A stretch of DNA of 64,000 bases from Bacteroidota bacterium (lineage in GTDB: Bacteria > Bacteroidota > Ignavibacteria > Palsa-1295). How positions within the stretch are numbered: position 1 is the stretch's first letter; each line of letters begins with the position of its first letter. Positions 18,013 to 26,531 of the stretch are shown here, in pieces. The DNA lies in assembly GCA_021324735.1 (NCBI GenBank), contig JAJPIO010000001.1, forward strand, positions 19,325 through 83,324. Reading direction: 5' to 3'. The notes beneath the pieces are model-generated. The model ran no database searches. It was given only the letters and a program-made list of their open reading frames with translations, and was not told where the DNA came from. Made by a program: the position numbers and the translations under genes.

Positions 18013-18966
18013 TTATTGGCAGTCCGGAGCGCCTTCGTTGATCCACTGCCCAATCGTCAGTATTTGGCCGGGCGTAAGGGTCGGCTGCGGGGGGGGCGGC
18101 ATGCGGTTGTTCATATCGAGCTGCGTGATAGCGGTGTAAAGCCTGCTGGCCCGGGCATCTCCCTTTCGAACGCTTGCGACCGTTCCGGCATACGTGTTAT
18201 AATTATATCCGCCCTTGTGCGATGCGGCATCATGGCAATTGCTCATACCGCAGCTTCCGGAAAGCACCGCCTGAATATCACGCGAATAACATTTGAAGGA
18301 ATCGGATGACATCAATAAGAGGATCCGTGCCTGCGAATAATTGCTCTCATCATTAGCAGCGACAGCGCGTACGACAGCGAAGGTGCTATCGTGATCGAGC
18401 GTCGCTGGCGCCGTGTACAGCCCACCGGCTGTGATCGAGCCGGGACCAGATATTAGTTGCCATTGAACGTTCGGCACCGAGCTTTCGGAGGTAACGGTAT
18501 CGAGTGCAAATTGCTGCGTCTCGCCTGTCAGCATCGTGACCGATCGAGGGCTTGCGCTGAATCCGGTATCCACCGGATAGGCAATAGTCACGACACATTC
18601 GACGTAGCGTGAAGGATCTTCATCCGATGTAGCTCGCACTCGCACGGTTGTCGGAAAAACAGTAAGGGCGGTGTCGGCAATAAATGTCGCGCTAAGACCA
18701 TTCGAAATGATCTTTCCACTTGTACTGCCGACGACACTCCATGATACTGTACCTGCCTGCTTATAGCCGGTGATCGTTGCCGTAAGATTTAGTTTACCAC
18801 CGGTATCGACCGTAGCCGCAATAGGCGAAACATGGACCGTAACCAGACTAACATCCGGATTTCCGGAGAATGTGAATTGGCATCCGGCTTCGCGAATGCC
18901 AAACAGCGCTATCGCCACCGGAATAAGAAGTGGCAGCAAGCGGGATTTACGTGAGAGCTTTTGCAT
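18013..18966 (-). CDS. Ig-like lipoprotein with C-terminal c-type cytochrome domain (copy 1)
   Basis: 317 residues. Signal peptide with a lipobox-like IREAGC (Cys at 29). Residues 35-225 hold two bacterial Ig-like domains of the BIG type, marked by AAPxxGGTxQF-like pieces (for example LTGETQQFALDTV and GGLYTAPATL). Residues about 226-317 form a cytochrome-c-like domain of the type seen in planctomycete PSCyt1 proteins: C239-G-M-S-N-C244-H245, an unusual CX4CH haem motif, and a distal NRMPPPP with M289 as possible axial ligand, then LTPGQILTIGQWINEGAP. It is probably an exported electron carrier. Last gene of the redox cluster, 30 bp after the barrel gene. A paralogue lies at 24798-26048. Confidence 0.8.
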   Translation of the reverse strand: MQKLSRKSRLLPLLIPVAIALFGIREAGCQFTFSGNPDVSLVTVHVSPIAATVDTGGKLNLTATITGYKQAGTVSWSVVGSTSGKIISNGLSATFIADTALTVFPTTVRVRATSDEDPSRYVECVVTIAYPVDTGFSASPRSVTMLTGETQQFALDTVTSESSVPNVQWQLISGPGSITAGGLYTAPATLDHDSTFAVVRAVAANDESNYSQARILLLMSSDSFKCYSRDIQAVLSGSCGMSNCHDAASHKGGYNYNTYAGTVASVRKGDARASRLYTAITQLDMNNRMPPPPQPTLTPGQILTIGQWINEGAPDCQ

Positions 18967-18996
18967 AGTGACGTTGACAGACGATTAGCTGACTGA

Positions 18997-20277
18997 TTAA
19001 TAGAAGAGATGGATCTGACCGGTCCATTGGCCGGTATAGGTGCCATTGCCGTTGAATGGATTTGTTTGCAGCACACGGTATTCCGGCCGGATCTCGATAT
19101 ACGGCCATGGGAAGAACTCGAGGCCAAAGACGAACCCATGCGCGAACGCCAGATCCACGCCGGGATAGACCTCGGTCTGCCCGTAGTCGTATCGCCACTC
19201 GAGCGCGAGCCATTGCATAAGCTCCATACTGCCAAGCACTGTGAAGTTGCGAATGATACGGTCGTCCGCATTTTTCGAGTACATCCCCTCCACATACAAG
19301 CTTGCTTTATCAGCAAGACCAATACCGGCAAAAGCATTGATCATCTTGAATGACCCATTCACGAGGATCGAAGCACCGGCTTCGCCATTCAGCCCTTGAT
19401 CCAACAATTGCGGCCAGACCATCGCACGTGCGGAAAATGTCGGATGACCGAAATCGAACGGACCGGATGGCGCCGGGATCGTCGCCTCGATCTTCGAGAG
19501 ATTCGATGCATTGAAGATACCGGCATTGATCGTAAGCCATCGTATGCCCTCGTAGGTCGCTTCTGCGCCCCACTCATTGTAATAAGGTGGAATGAGTGCA
19601 ATTCCCTTGATCGCCGCTTCCTCACGAACAAACTCCGTATGGTCGTCCTGACGAATGCCGATGGAAGGCTGTATCATACCAACTCGGATCGAAGGCATGG
19701 TGACCGAAGGCTGATATTGAATGGCCGCATCGAAGTCCGTTTCACCGGCATAAAGCGCGCTGGTCGTGCCGAACAGATCGTTCATTTGGCTCTGGACCGC
19801 TCGCACATAAATGCTTGCAAAATTGATATCGGTGTAAGCCGAAAGTTCTTTGGTTGGCATGATGGCAAGAGATCCGGAGAGTTGCATGGGAATCAGCAAC
19901 TCCTGATGCGTCTTCGATTCGCGAACGAGTTGGAATCGCGCATCGCCACCGGGAATGACGAGCCCATTGAACATGGTGTTCGTTGGCAAATTGCCGGACG
20001 TATCTTCGCCGTGCCACTTGAAAATCCCGACCTCATTCATTGTCTCCCACCCCAGCTGTGTGCGTATTCCACTTCCCTGCGGGTCGAAGTGGCATGCCGA
20101 ACAACGCGTACCCGTAAGAAGAGAAAAGCGCGGGATAGCGTTAGCCGGAGAAGTCCATACGAAGGCGAGCGCCAGCACTACTAATAACAGGACCGGAACC
20201 CCGGTGTATTGGAGATAAGATCGCGATACTCTCGCTGTATTATGAGATGGCATCGATCGTGAAGGTAAAATCGTCAT
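18997..20277 (-). CDS. Outer-membrane barrel protein with N-terminal haem c motif
   Basis: 426 residues. A signal sequence is buried after a basic lead (about residues 25-48, ending NAIPRF). Immediately after cleavage comes a single c-type haem motif, C59-S-A-C-H63, in the setting RFSLLTGTRCSACHFDPQGSG. The remaining 360 residues alternate hydrophilic and aromatic residues in the manner of a transmembrane beta barrel and end in an aromatic residue (HLFY). This is consistent with a porin-cytochrome fusion that passes electrons across the outer membrane, but the link is inference. It lies between the Rieske gene (42 bp upstream) and the Ig-cytochrome gene (30 bp downstream). The ATG at 20277 gives a long lead; an internal Met at residue 9 is an alternative start. 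Confidence 0.7.
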   Translation of the reverse strand: MTILPSRSMPSHNTARVSRSYLQYTGVPVLLLVVLALAFVWTSPANAIPRFSLLTGTRCSACHFDPQGSGIRTQLGWETMNEVGIFKWHGEDTSGNLPTNTMFNGLVIPGGDARFQLVRESKTHQELLIPMQLSGSLAIMPTKELSAYTDINFASIYVRAVQSQMNDLFGTTSALYAGETDFDAAIQYQPSVTMPSIRVGMIQPSIGIRQDDHTEFVREEAAIKGIALIPPYYNEWGAEATYEGIRWLTINAGIFNASNLSKIEATIPAPSGPFDFGHPTFSARAMVWPQLLDQGLNGEAGASILVNGSFKMINAFAGIGLADKASLYVEGMYSKNADDRIIRNFTVLGSMELMQWLALEWRYDYGQTEVYPGVDLAFAHGFVFGLEFFPWPYIEIRPEYRVLQTNPFNGNGTYTGQWTGQIHLFY

Positions 20278-20319
20278 AGTAAAAAAGTGATAGAAAGCGT
20301 GCGGCTCTAAAGCATCCAG

Positions 20320-20790
20320 CTACGTTAACTTAATATGAAGGACTTGGGAAGCCTGATCGTAGATGGCATCGTATGGTGTAAGCGGTGCCGTTGCCGGTCC
20401 TTGCACGACAGATCCATCCAGCGCGAAGAGAGAGCCGTGGCAACTGCAATGAATATCCCGATTGGAGTCAAGTCTTGTATCGACCGGGCAGCTTGCATGC
20501 GTACACCGTTGTGAGAATGCATGATACACTCCGTTCGCCAACGTGATGACCACGCCCATACCATCGGGCCCGGTAACGCCCGGCGCTACTTTATAGGGAT
20601 TCGCCGGTGTCACGTCCGAAACAAGTACCGCTACCCGCCCGTCCGGTCCCACAGGATTACTATTCGACTGCGGCTCAAGCGGCGCTGAGGTCGGCATGCA
20701 GCTATTGAGTACCGGCAGAACTGCATATCCCAAAGCGGCTGACCCGGCGGCTTTGCTTAAGCCAAGTAAAAATTCTCTTCGTGTTTTCAT
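20320..20790 (-). CDS. Tat-exported Rieske [2Fe-2S] lipoprotein (copy 1)
   Basis: 156 residues. N-terminus MKTRREFLLGLSK carries the twin-arginine signal, followed by a lipobox-like Cys31 (LNSCMPTS). The Rieske centre is complete: C96-T-H98 with C101, and C115-S-C117-H118-G-S, giving the two Cys and two His ligands and the disulphide pair. Such proteins carry electrons between quinol or periplasmic donors and cytochromes. In this cluster it is followed by the haem-motif barrel and the Ig-cytochrome. A close paralogue is at 26064-26531. The small size and the lack of a membrane cytochrome b beside it argue against a standard bc1 or b6f complex. Confidence 0.92.
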   Translation of the reverse strand: MKTRREFLLGLSKAAGSAALGYAVLPVLNSCMPTSAPLEPQSNSNPVGPDGRVAVLVSDVTPANPYKVAPGVTGPDGMGVVITLANGVYHAFSQRCTHASCPVDTRLDSNRDIHCSCHGSLFALDGSVVQGPATAPLTPYDAIYDQASQVLHIKLT

Positions 20791-20860
20791 TACTGGTGTG
20801 AAAAGTGTAATGCACCGCCGCGTGGTCTATCACAGCAATACGGTAACCGTGATACAAAAT

Positions 20861-21646
20861 TCATGCGGCAAACGACGGAATGATAGAAGTTATTGCGCCT
20901 AATTTTAGTCCGGCATCGCCACCATTGGACGTAATGACCTGAATGGCCCGAACGACAAAATAAATGGAAAGCACGATCATAGCAATACCAAAGTATCGCG
21001 TGACTTTTTTCGTCCGCTTTTTCGAAACACTCTTATGCGCACGATATGTCGTCGTCGCCAGCAGAAATAAGTACGATCCAATGCCCAGGACACCGGCAAG
21101 TACGAACATTGCTCGAATGCCTAAGCCAAACTCATGTATAAGTCCGACATCCTTTAAGATACGTGCAGCTAGCAGCCACCAGGCGATCATCATCGGGTTG
21201 GTGAAGGCAAGCGAAAACCCCGCCACGTATGCAGTCCTGGATTTTTTCAAATACTCTGGTTGCGTTCGAAGGCGCCGCCTCTTTTTCGACCGTGATTCGA
21301 CCGGCACATCCAGCACATTTACGGTAAGTGGCGGCTCCGCCTCTTCCTCAGCGCTCTCCCGAAGCGACGCAATGCCGAGTATCATAGTGAGTACGGCATT
21401 GATGAGCCAGAAGATCGCTTCGACCTCCGGATTCTGGAAAAATGTGCCTAACCCGAACATAGCGATCGAGCCATACACAAGATCGGACGAGATCGAACCG
21501 AGCGCTACCGCAAAGGCCGACCGTAAAAATCCGGCGAGCGAGCGCCGCGCGATCTCGATCTGCGTCGCCCCGACCGGTATCGCGGCGAGAAACCCGAGAA
21601 TATAGACACACAGGAAAAGTAAAACGGTACTAAGTAGTGTAGACAC
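20861..21646 (-). CDS. LysE/RhtB family transporter
   Basis: 261 residues with about six membrane segments. The family signature lies near the N-terminus: AAIPVGATQIEIARRSLAGF, with the charged EIARR following the PVG turn. A long cytosolic loop with basic and acidic residues (about 95-135, ESRSKKRRRLRTQ) separates the two halves, then GFSLAFTNPMMIAWW. LysE-like exporters move amino acids or related solutes out of the cell. The gene overlaps the stop of the glycosyltransferase upstream by 17 bp, so the two are translationally linked. The substrate cannot be told. Confidence 0.78.
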   Translation of the reverse strand: MSTLLSTVLLFLCVYILGFLAAIPVGATQIEIARRSLAGFLRSAFAVALGSISSDLVYGSIAMFGLGTFFQNPEVEAIFWLINAVLTMILGIASLRESAEEEAEPPLTVNVLDVPVESRSKKRRRLRTQPEYLKKSRTAYVAGFSLAFTNPMMIAWWLLAARILKDVGLIHEFGLGIRAMFVLAGVLGIGSYLFLLATTTYRAHKSVSKKRTKKVTRYFGIAMIVLSIYFVVRAIQVITSNGGDAGLKLGAITSIIPSFAA

Positions 21647-23051
21647 GTTCAGGAATAGTGATAGAAAGAAGATCGGAGGACGGGATCACGTCGCTTTCGT
21701 GGCCGGCACGAAGGCGGTCTGTAGACTGAAAGTAGGAGGAGATATACATAAGAACCCTATCTACCGGCAGCCGATCGAAGCACCGCACCTGACTACACGA
21801 CTTGCCAAACTTATTAATACAAGAAATATTCCGGCAGGGTACTGGTGCTGTAAACGAGCGACTGGGGGCCGATTGGTTCGACGGGGTATGTTCTGATGCT
21901 GACGAATCATAACCATACATCCGGGAGTCGGTCGCGCCGTAGATCGCTATGACGGCCGTTCTGTTCCGTAATGATGAGCCATCCAACGACCGCGCCTTCC
22001 AGCACGAAGCAATGTGCAATGGACCGGTATCGCTGGAAATGAACATATCACTCAAGTCGATCATCGCCGTATAAACCGGTAGCGGAACGTGTGGAATGAG
22101 TACAAATTTATGCTTCCATTCCGGCGCGATCTTCGAAAGGAGCCTCTCTTCTATTCCTTTGCTCGTGTAGGCTTTACCAATGAGAACTTTTGAAACTTCC
22201 GGCATGCGTGCGATCGATCGCAATAATTGCGACTGGACATCGAACGGCATTTGCCCATACGCCGACGTTGCATCCGGATTGAACATTACGACGCCAGAGT
22301 CAGAAACGATCTGATTGTCTGCAAAAAAATTTTCTGCCGCTGAAACCGATTCCCTATCCAGATAGACCATATTTGCATTCAAGTCTATCGTCCGCTCTTT
22401 CTCTATATACTCACCGCCGGAATGTTTTGCTGCGTTGAGAAAGGAGTCAAAGAATTGGCGGGATAAATACGAAACGTGGCGCTCCCCTCCTCGCTTCCAT
22501 GCTCTCGTTACGTAAGCTGCAAAGGGAACATAGATCTGAAATGCACGAAGGCGTGAAAGGCGGTACGTAAGCGTCTTCTGAGGTATGAATGGCGACAGAT
22601 TGAATATCAGCGAAGACGACTCCCGCTCGATCACATTTTTAAGCTCCTGGAGGTCTACCGCTGTCGGCATTCCACGTTGTCCCTGAATGATATTGTGCAC
22701 CGTTACATTCGGCATTGCGGCAATGAGTTCACCACCCGTTCGATTACAGGCGTAGTGAATCTCTGCATTCGGGAAATGCGACTGAAGTACTCGCATGCAC
22801 TGAGCCCAGAGCACGGTGTCGCCGATGCAAATATCAACAATGAGCAGTATCTTCGATATTGAATACTCAGATCGAATCTTAGCCAAACGCCATTGGCGCT
22901 GATACTTCCACCACACCAAGCGAAAAATGAATTCGCTGCCGAGCAGCCCTATAAAGGTACGTTGAAAGAACCGAGGTATAACGACCGGAAACCGGTCCGT
23001 AAGACGGTCCAAAAGATAGAGGCCAATTTTTGAGGCTCCTGTATTAGTCAT
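21630..23051 (-). CDS. Glycosyltransferase family 9 (heptosyltransferase-like)
   Basis: 473 residues from the ATG at 23051. The earlier possible start at 23279 would add 76 residues that overlap the upstream gene's coding region and have a low-quality composition; a GGAGA site 6-8 bp before 23051 fixes the start. GT9 features: an N-terminal Rossmann start IRSEYSISKILLIVDICIGDTVLW (from about residue 60), GWYAVFNPDATSAY-like block near 250 (VVMFNPDATSAYGQMP), and the C-terminal donor-binding segment FISSDTGPLHIAS near 340-352. Family members add heptose or another sugar to lipopolysaccharide core. Cys and His residues near 420-435 are unusual. It follows the regulator gene by 55 bp. Confidence 0.75.
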   Translation of the reverse strand: MTNTGASKIGLYLLDRLTDRFPVVIPRFFQRTFIGLLGSEFIFRLVWWKYQRQWRLAKIRSEYSISKILLIVDICIGDTVLWAQCMRVLQSHFPNAEIHYACNRTGGELIAAMPNVTVHNIIQGQRGMPTAVDLQELKNVIERESSSLIFNLSPFIPQKTLTYRLSRLRAFQIYVPFAAYVTRAWKRGGERHVSYLSRQFFDSFLNAAKHSGGEYIEKERTIDLNANMVYLDRESVSAAENFFADNQIVSDSGVVMFNPDATSAYGQMPFDVQSQLLRSIARMPEVSKVLIGKAYTSKGIEERLLSKIAPEWKHKFVLIPHVPLPVYTAMIDLSDMFISSDTGPLHIASCWKARSLDGSSLRNRTAVIAIYGATDSRMYGYDSSASEHTPSNQSAPSRSFTAPVPCRNISCINKFGKSCSQVRCFDRLPVDRVLMYISSYFQSTDRLRAGHESDVIPSSDLLSITIPERVYTT

Positions 23052-23106
23052 GTCGTTCTCTCCGGCGAAGAGGTACCGGTAAAAAAGGCAATACTGACGG
23101 CCAGGA

Positions 23107-24096
23107 TTACGGCGTAACCATAAGTCCGATCGATACTCCTGAGGTGATGGTGCTTTGACCGTAATAGCCCACGAAGGCCCCTGCGGTCGTTTGGAGATGG
23201 GAAGCGATCGTATACGAGATCGATCCTTCCGTTGCAATACCGAACAGACGCGCGACGGAAGGCGCCTGAACGTTGCCACTTGCGGCGGCTACCGAAGTGA
23301 CCGAAGAAGTAAAATAGCTGGGTCCGGCACCAAGCCGGATCTCAAAATCAGAAACGAATAATCGTGCGCCGATCGATGCATACAGCTCTTCGTCGTTTCT
23401 CTTCCATGGAATGGTGGATGCGTCCGGATGATGCGCCGCAAAATCCTGAATGTCATGCGTGCCGCGCGTCGAGCGGAAGCCGACGGCGTAGTATCGCCAA
23501 TCGTCGTTTATTCCTACGGATACGTTCTCGACCAGCATACGGAGGTGATCGAAATACGCACCGGCGGATGCAGTGGCAAACAGCGTAACATTCGGGTTGA
23601 TCGGCGCCAGAGACTCACCTGCTCTCAGTGATCTATAATTTTGTGACTGCGCCGCAGCTACTGCGGGGGCCTCCTTTACCATGGCCACTGGCAAAAGTCC
23701 AGGCTCCTTTCCAGCCAGATTAAAAATGTGCACTGCAGTCCCCGTTGTCATATAAGTCCGCCCGCCAACGTGTGGCATGGACGAAGCTAGTACTGGCATC
23801 GAGGGTTGTAGCCGCTGTGCAACCGCGAACGTTCGAAGATGCTTCTCACTCGTGATCACAGGCGCACGAAGCGTTGTGTATGCAACCGCTGCGATCGAGC
23901 CAAGAGCAAGAAACTCCGTTAGCAGATGGCGCAAAAGGATCTTAGCGGTGATCTTTGGTTCGGCCTCAATTACAAACGCCTTTAGGCGCTCGATCGAAAC
24001 TGGCGACGTGAGATTACGAGCCGGCTGAAAAAGATCGGGCTCATGCGACGCTATGAAGCGTGTGTTCTTGGGCTTAGCGAGTGTCCAGAATTTCAT
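23107..24096 (-). CDS. Single-span membrane protein with barrel-like periplasmic domain, likely sigma regulator
   Basis: 329 residues. A hydrophilic cytosolic segment of about 60 residues is followed by one membrane helix (about 62-80, FLALGSIAAVAYTTL) and a long exported region. The last 150 residues have the alternating Gly, Tyr and Thr pattern of a small outer-membrane barrel (GIATEGSISYTIA, AFVGYYGQS). The gene overlaps the sigma-factor gene by four bases (ATGA), the usual arrangement of a sigma factor and its cognate anti-sigma factor, so the cytosolic part is the likely sigma-binding region. No HxxxCxxC zinc motif is present. The role is inferred from position. Confidence 0.6.
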   Translation of the reverse strand: MKFWTLAKPKNTRFIASHEPDLFQPARNLTSPVSIERLKAFVIEAEPKITAKILLRHLLTEFLALGSIAAVAYTTLRAPVITSEKHLRTFAVAQRLQPSMPVLASSMPHVGGRTYMTTGTAVHIFNLAGKEPGLLPVAMVKEAPAVAAAQSQNYRSLRAGESLAPINPNVTLFATASAGAYFDHLRMLVENVSVGINDDWRYYAVGFRSTRGTHDIQDFAAHHPDASTIPWKRNDEELYASIGARLFVSDFEIRLGAGPSYFTSSVTSVAAASGNVQAPSVARLFGIATEGSISYTIASHLQTTAGAFVGYYGQSTITSGVSIGLMVTP

Positions 24097-24659
24097 AGCT
24101 GTTGAAGTTGAACATTCACAAGCTCTAACCGCCTCAGGACGAGCGGAATGACATGCTCTTGTTCACTCGGCTCTTCGACAAGCAAGTGCCGTAAGCGCTT
24201 ACGCGCGCGAACAAGACGAGATTTTACACCGGAGACCGTACCGCCCTGCATCTCCTGGATTTCTTTAATGGAAAGACCCGAAAGCTCGAAGAGTACGATG
24301 GCCTCCCGCTCGGCGTGCGGCAACCGACCAAGAGCATCGATCAGCAGACTTAGGTCGTGCGACGATTCCGTTGTGTTTTCGTACACAACCTCGCTTGCCA
24401 GTTCGAGTGGCACAAAAAGCCGCCTTCGCCACCGTTTACGCCGCTGGATCCGTATCGCGATCGTCGATAAGAATTTTCGGAATGCCTGCGTATCGCGGAG
24501 AGCGGGAAAACTGTGGTGCGCTGCAAGGACGGTCTCACTCATCAGGTCGAGAGCATCGTCGTAACTCTCGGTCAGCATGCGGCAGAGGCGCCAGGCGTGA
24601 TGGCGCTCTCTATCGACCAAGGTCCAAAATTCGTTATACCGATCTTCCACGCTTGGCAA
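24093..24659 (-). CDS. ECF-type sigma factor with cognate downstream regulator
   Basis: 188 residues. Region 2 spans about residues 12-85 (DALDLMSETVLAAHHSFPAL, then RKFLSTIAIRIQRRKRWRR) and region 4 about 105-165 (LGRLPHAEREAIVLFELSGLSIKEIQ, then GTVSGVKSRLVRARKRL). The TTG at 24659 is preceded by a GGGAGG site at a 4 bp spacing; an internal GTG at codon 4 is an alternative. Four-base overlap with the next gene suggests a sigma/anti-sigma pair that could control the surrounding envelope and redox genes, since it lies inside that minus-strand cluster. Confidence 0.85.
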   Translation of the reverse strand: MPSVEDRYNEFWTLVDRERHHAWRLCRMLTESYDDALDLMSETVLAAHHSFPALRDTQAFRKFLSTIAIRIQRRKRWRRRLFVPLELASEVVYENTTESSHDLSLLIDALGRLPHAEREAIVLFELSGLSIKEIQEMQGGTVSGVKSRLVRARKRLRHLLVEEPSEQEHVIPLVLRRLELVNVQLQQL

Positions 24660-24797
24660 CGGACCTCCCTTTGAGGCGGGTTATAAATAAGGTGACAGCA
24701 ACCGGAGAAAAGTTGTCGTCTTCCGCAAAAAGAATACCGCGATCAGAAGCAATCGTGCGATGATACGTCATCATCGCACGCGAGAAAAGCTCTACCG

Positions 24798-26048
24798 TTA
24801 GTCGTTGGGTGCTCCGCGGTTGACCCAGGCTCGGATCTTTGCGACGGTACAAGAATCGAGCGCAGGACCTGTCTGCGGCATACGAGGATATGGAGAAATG
24901 TTACTGATCGTACCCACAAGCTGCCCATTGGCGGCAACGGCTTGTACACCAGAATAAGTTGAAAGATCGATGCCTCCCGATGAAGGAACACTCGGCCCTG
25001 AGTGACAGCCAAGACAGTAATTCTGTATTGCCCCTTTGACAAAACTCGAGTAGTGAATATTCGTCGTATCACATCCTGCCGTCCCTTGGTCGCACGTTGT
25101 ATTCTTCGCACCGTCATTGATCCAGCGTGCAATAAGTGCGATCTGATCAGGGCTAAGCGGCGGACGCGACTTGGGCATTCTGTCCTCACCGGTACCAGTG
25201 ATCGAAGTATACAACCGGCTTTGTGAGGCACTACCTGCACGAACGTAGCGCATAATTCTGGAATAGGTCGTCAGGTCCTCGGCGTCACCATTACTGCCGG
25301 CACTATGACATCCACTCATCGTACAATTACTTGTAATGATAGGTAGTATAAGCGATTGAAAGCACGGAGTTGTATCTGCCGGTGGCATGATCGTGATCGT
25401 TGCCTGTGCCCATACGCTGGTATCAGCTTGCGCTGTCGCTTGAACGATAGCAGTAGCACTTGAGCCGACCGAAGCTGGCGCGACATAAAGGCCTTGTGCC
25501 GAAAGTGTACCCGGACCGCTTACAAGTTTCCAGGATATATTGGTGTTTGCGGTATTAGATACCGTTGCTTGAAACTGCTGGCTTTGTCCTGGCTGAAGCG
25601 TAACCGAAAATGGAGTGAGTACGATGCTCACCTTGATATTTGTATCGATCGGACCACTGGATGTAATGGTGATCGTGCAATAACCTGAACGCGAAGTATC
25701 TTCTTTCGATTGTGCCCGGACGATAACAATAGTTGGGCTTGCTTTCAGATGCGCTGGACTGATGTAAGTTGCACTGTTACCTGTCGCTACCAGCGTACCG
25801 GTTGTGTCCGACATGGACCATATAACTGTGCTGTCACTCTTCCAGCCGCTTACCGTCGCTTTCAATTGAACGGCGGTACTCGTCGCCATCGAATCGGTGA
25901 GTGGCGAAATGCTTACGCTAATGCCGCCGGTGATCCCGTTACCACCTTTGGGTGGCAATACGGTATAATCGCACGCAGCTTCGCGAAGCACAAATAGCAC
26001 TGCGAATACAGCGACCACTACTTTCCAAAATATCCGATGAAACTTCAT
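24798..26048 (-). CDS. Ig-like lipoprotein with two c-type cytochrome domains (copy 2)
   Basis: 416 residues, paralogous to the 317-residue protein at 18013-18966. The signal peptide ends at a lipobox-like LREAAC (Cys26), sharing the REA(A/G)C pattern with its paralogue. Two Ig-like BIG domains cover about 35-225. The first cytochrome domain (about 228-312) has C242-T-M-S-G-C247-H248, a CX4CH motif, with M291 in DRMPKSRP as a candidate axial ligand. A second domain (about 335-416) has a canonical C345-L-G-C-H349 and M390 in YPRMPQTG. It follows the Rieske gene by 15 bp, so the pair is one unit. It has one haem domain more than the other copy. Confidence 0.82.
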   Translation of the reverse strand: MKFHRIFWKVVVAVFAVLFVLREAACDYTVLPPKGGNGITGGISVSISPLTDSMATSTAVQLKATVSGWKSDSTVIWSMSDTTGTLVATGNSATYISPAHLKASPTIVIVRAQSKEDTSRSGYCTITITSSGPIDTNIKVSIVLTPFSVTLQPGQSQQFQATVSNTANTNISWKLVSGPGTLSAQGLYVAPASVGSSATAIVQATAQADTSVWAQATITIMPPADTTPCFQSLILPIITSNCTMSGCHSAGSNGDAEDLTTYSRIMRYVRAGSASQSRLYTSITGTGEDRMPKSRPPLSPDQIALIARWINDGAKNTTCDQGTAGCDTTNIHYSSFVKGAIQNYCLGCHSGPSVPSSGGIDLSTYSGVQAVAANGQLVGTISNISPYPRMPQTGPALDSCTVAKIRAWVNRGAPND

Positions 26049-26063
26049 ATCACTCTCACATTC

Positions 26064-26531
26064 TCAGACTAACTTAATACGAAGCTGCTTGTTGGCAGCA
26101 TCGTAGACGCCATCATATTGGTGCAAATTTGCGGTTGCGGGACCTTGCACCACTTTCCCGGAAAGATCATATTGCGATCCATGACAGGCGCATGGGATCA
26201 CACCGTTCGAAGCTTTTGAATTGATCTCACACGCGGCATGCGTGCATAGCATCGACATCGCGTAGTAGCTCGTTCCTCCGGTAAAAGTCACCATCACCGG
26301 CATTCCATCCGGACCCGTAAGACCGGGCGCCATTTTTGCCGGATTAGAACTGGTCAGGTCCGAAACGTCGATACCAATACGACCATCGGGTCCGGGCGGA
26401 GGCGGCGTAACCGAGTTCGACGCCGCACTCGGGAATGAGGTCGGTTCGCAGGCCTCCAGAACGGCAAGGCCAGCCATACCGCCAATGGCGATCTTACCCG
26501 TCCAAGCCAAAAATTCACGCCGCGTGGTCAT
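26064..26531 (-). CDS. Tat-exported Rieske [2Fe-2S] lipoprotein (copy 2)
   Basis: 155 residues. Twin-arginine signal MTTRREFLAWTGK, then a lipobox-like LEACEPTS (Cys28). The Rieske cluster residues are complete: C96-T-H98-A-A-C101 and C114-A-C116-H117-G-S. It shares with copy 1 the arrangement signal, CxPTS, Pro/Gly-rich linker, PDGR(V/I) strand, and the GPATA(P/N)L and YD(A/G)(I/V)YD segments near the end, so the two are recent or slowly diverging paralogues. It leads the set and probably carries electrons to the adjacent cytochrome lipoprotein. Divergent from the copper operon. Confidence 0.92.
   Translation of the reverse strand: MTTRREFLAWTGKIAIGGMAGLAVLEACEPTSFPSAASNSVTPPPPGPDGRIGIDVSDLTSSNPAKMAPGLTGPDGMPVMVTFTGGTSYYAMSMLCTHAACEINSKASNGVIPCACHGSQYDLSGKVVQGPATANLHQYDGVYDAANKQLRIKLV

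Noticed and set aside
19396..20184. Long plus-strand frame opposite the haem-motif barrel gene
   Set aside because: Antisense to a gene with a signal peptide and CXXCH motif; Arg/Cys-rich translation typical of a shadow.
23052..23279. N-terminal extension of the GT9 gene by 76 residues
   Set aside because: It overlaps the upstream coding region, has no family similarity, and a GGAGA site precedes the ATG at 23051.
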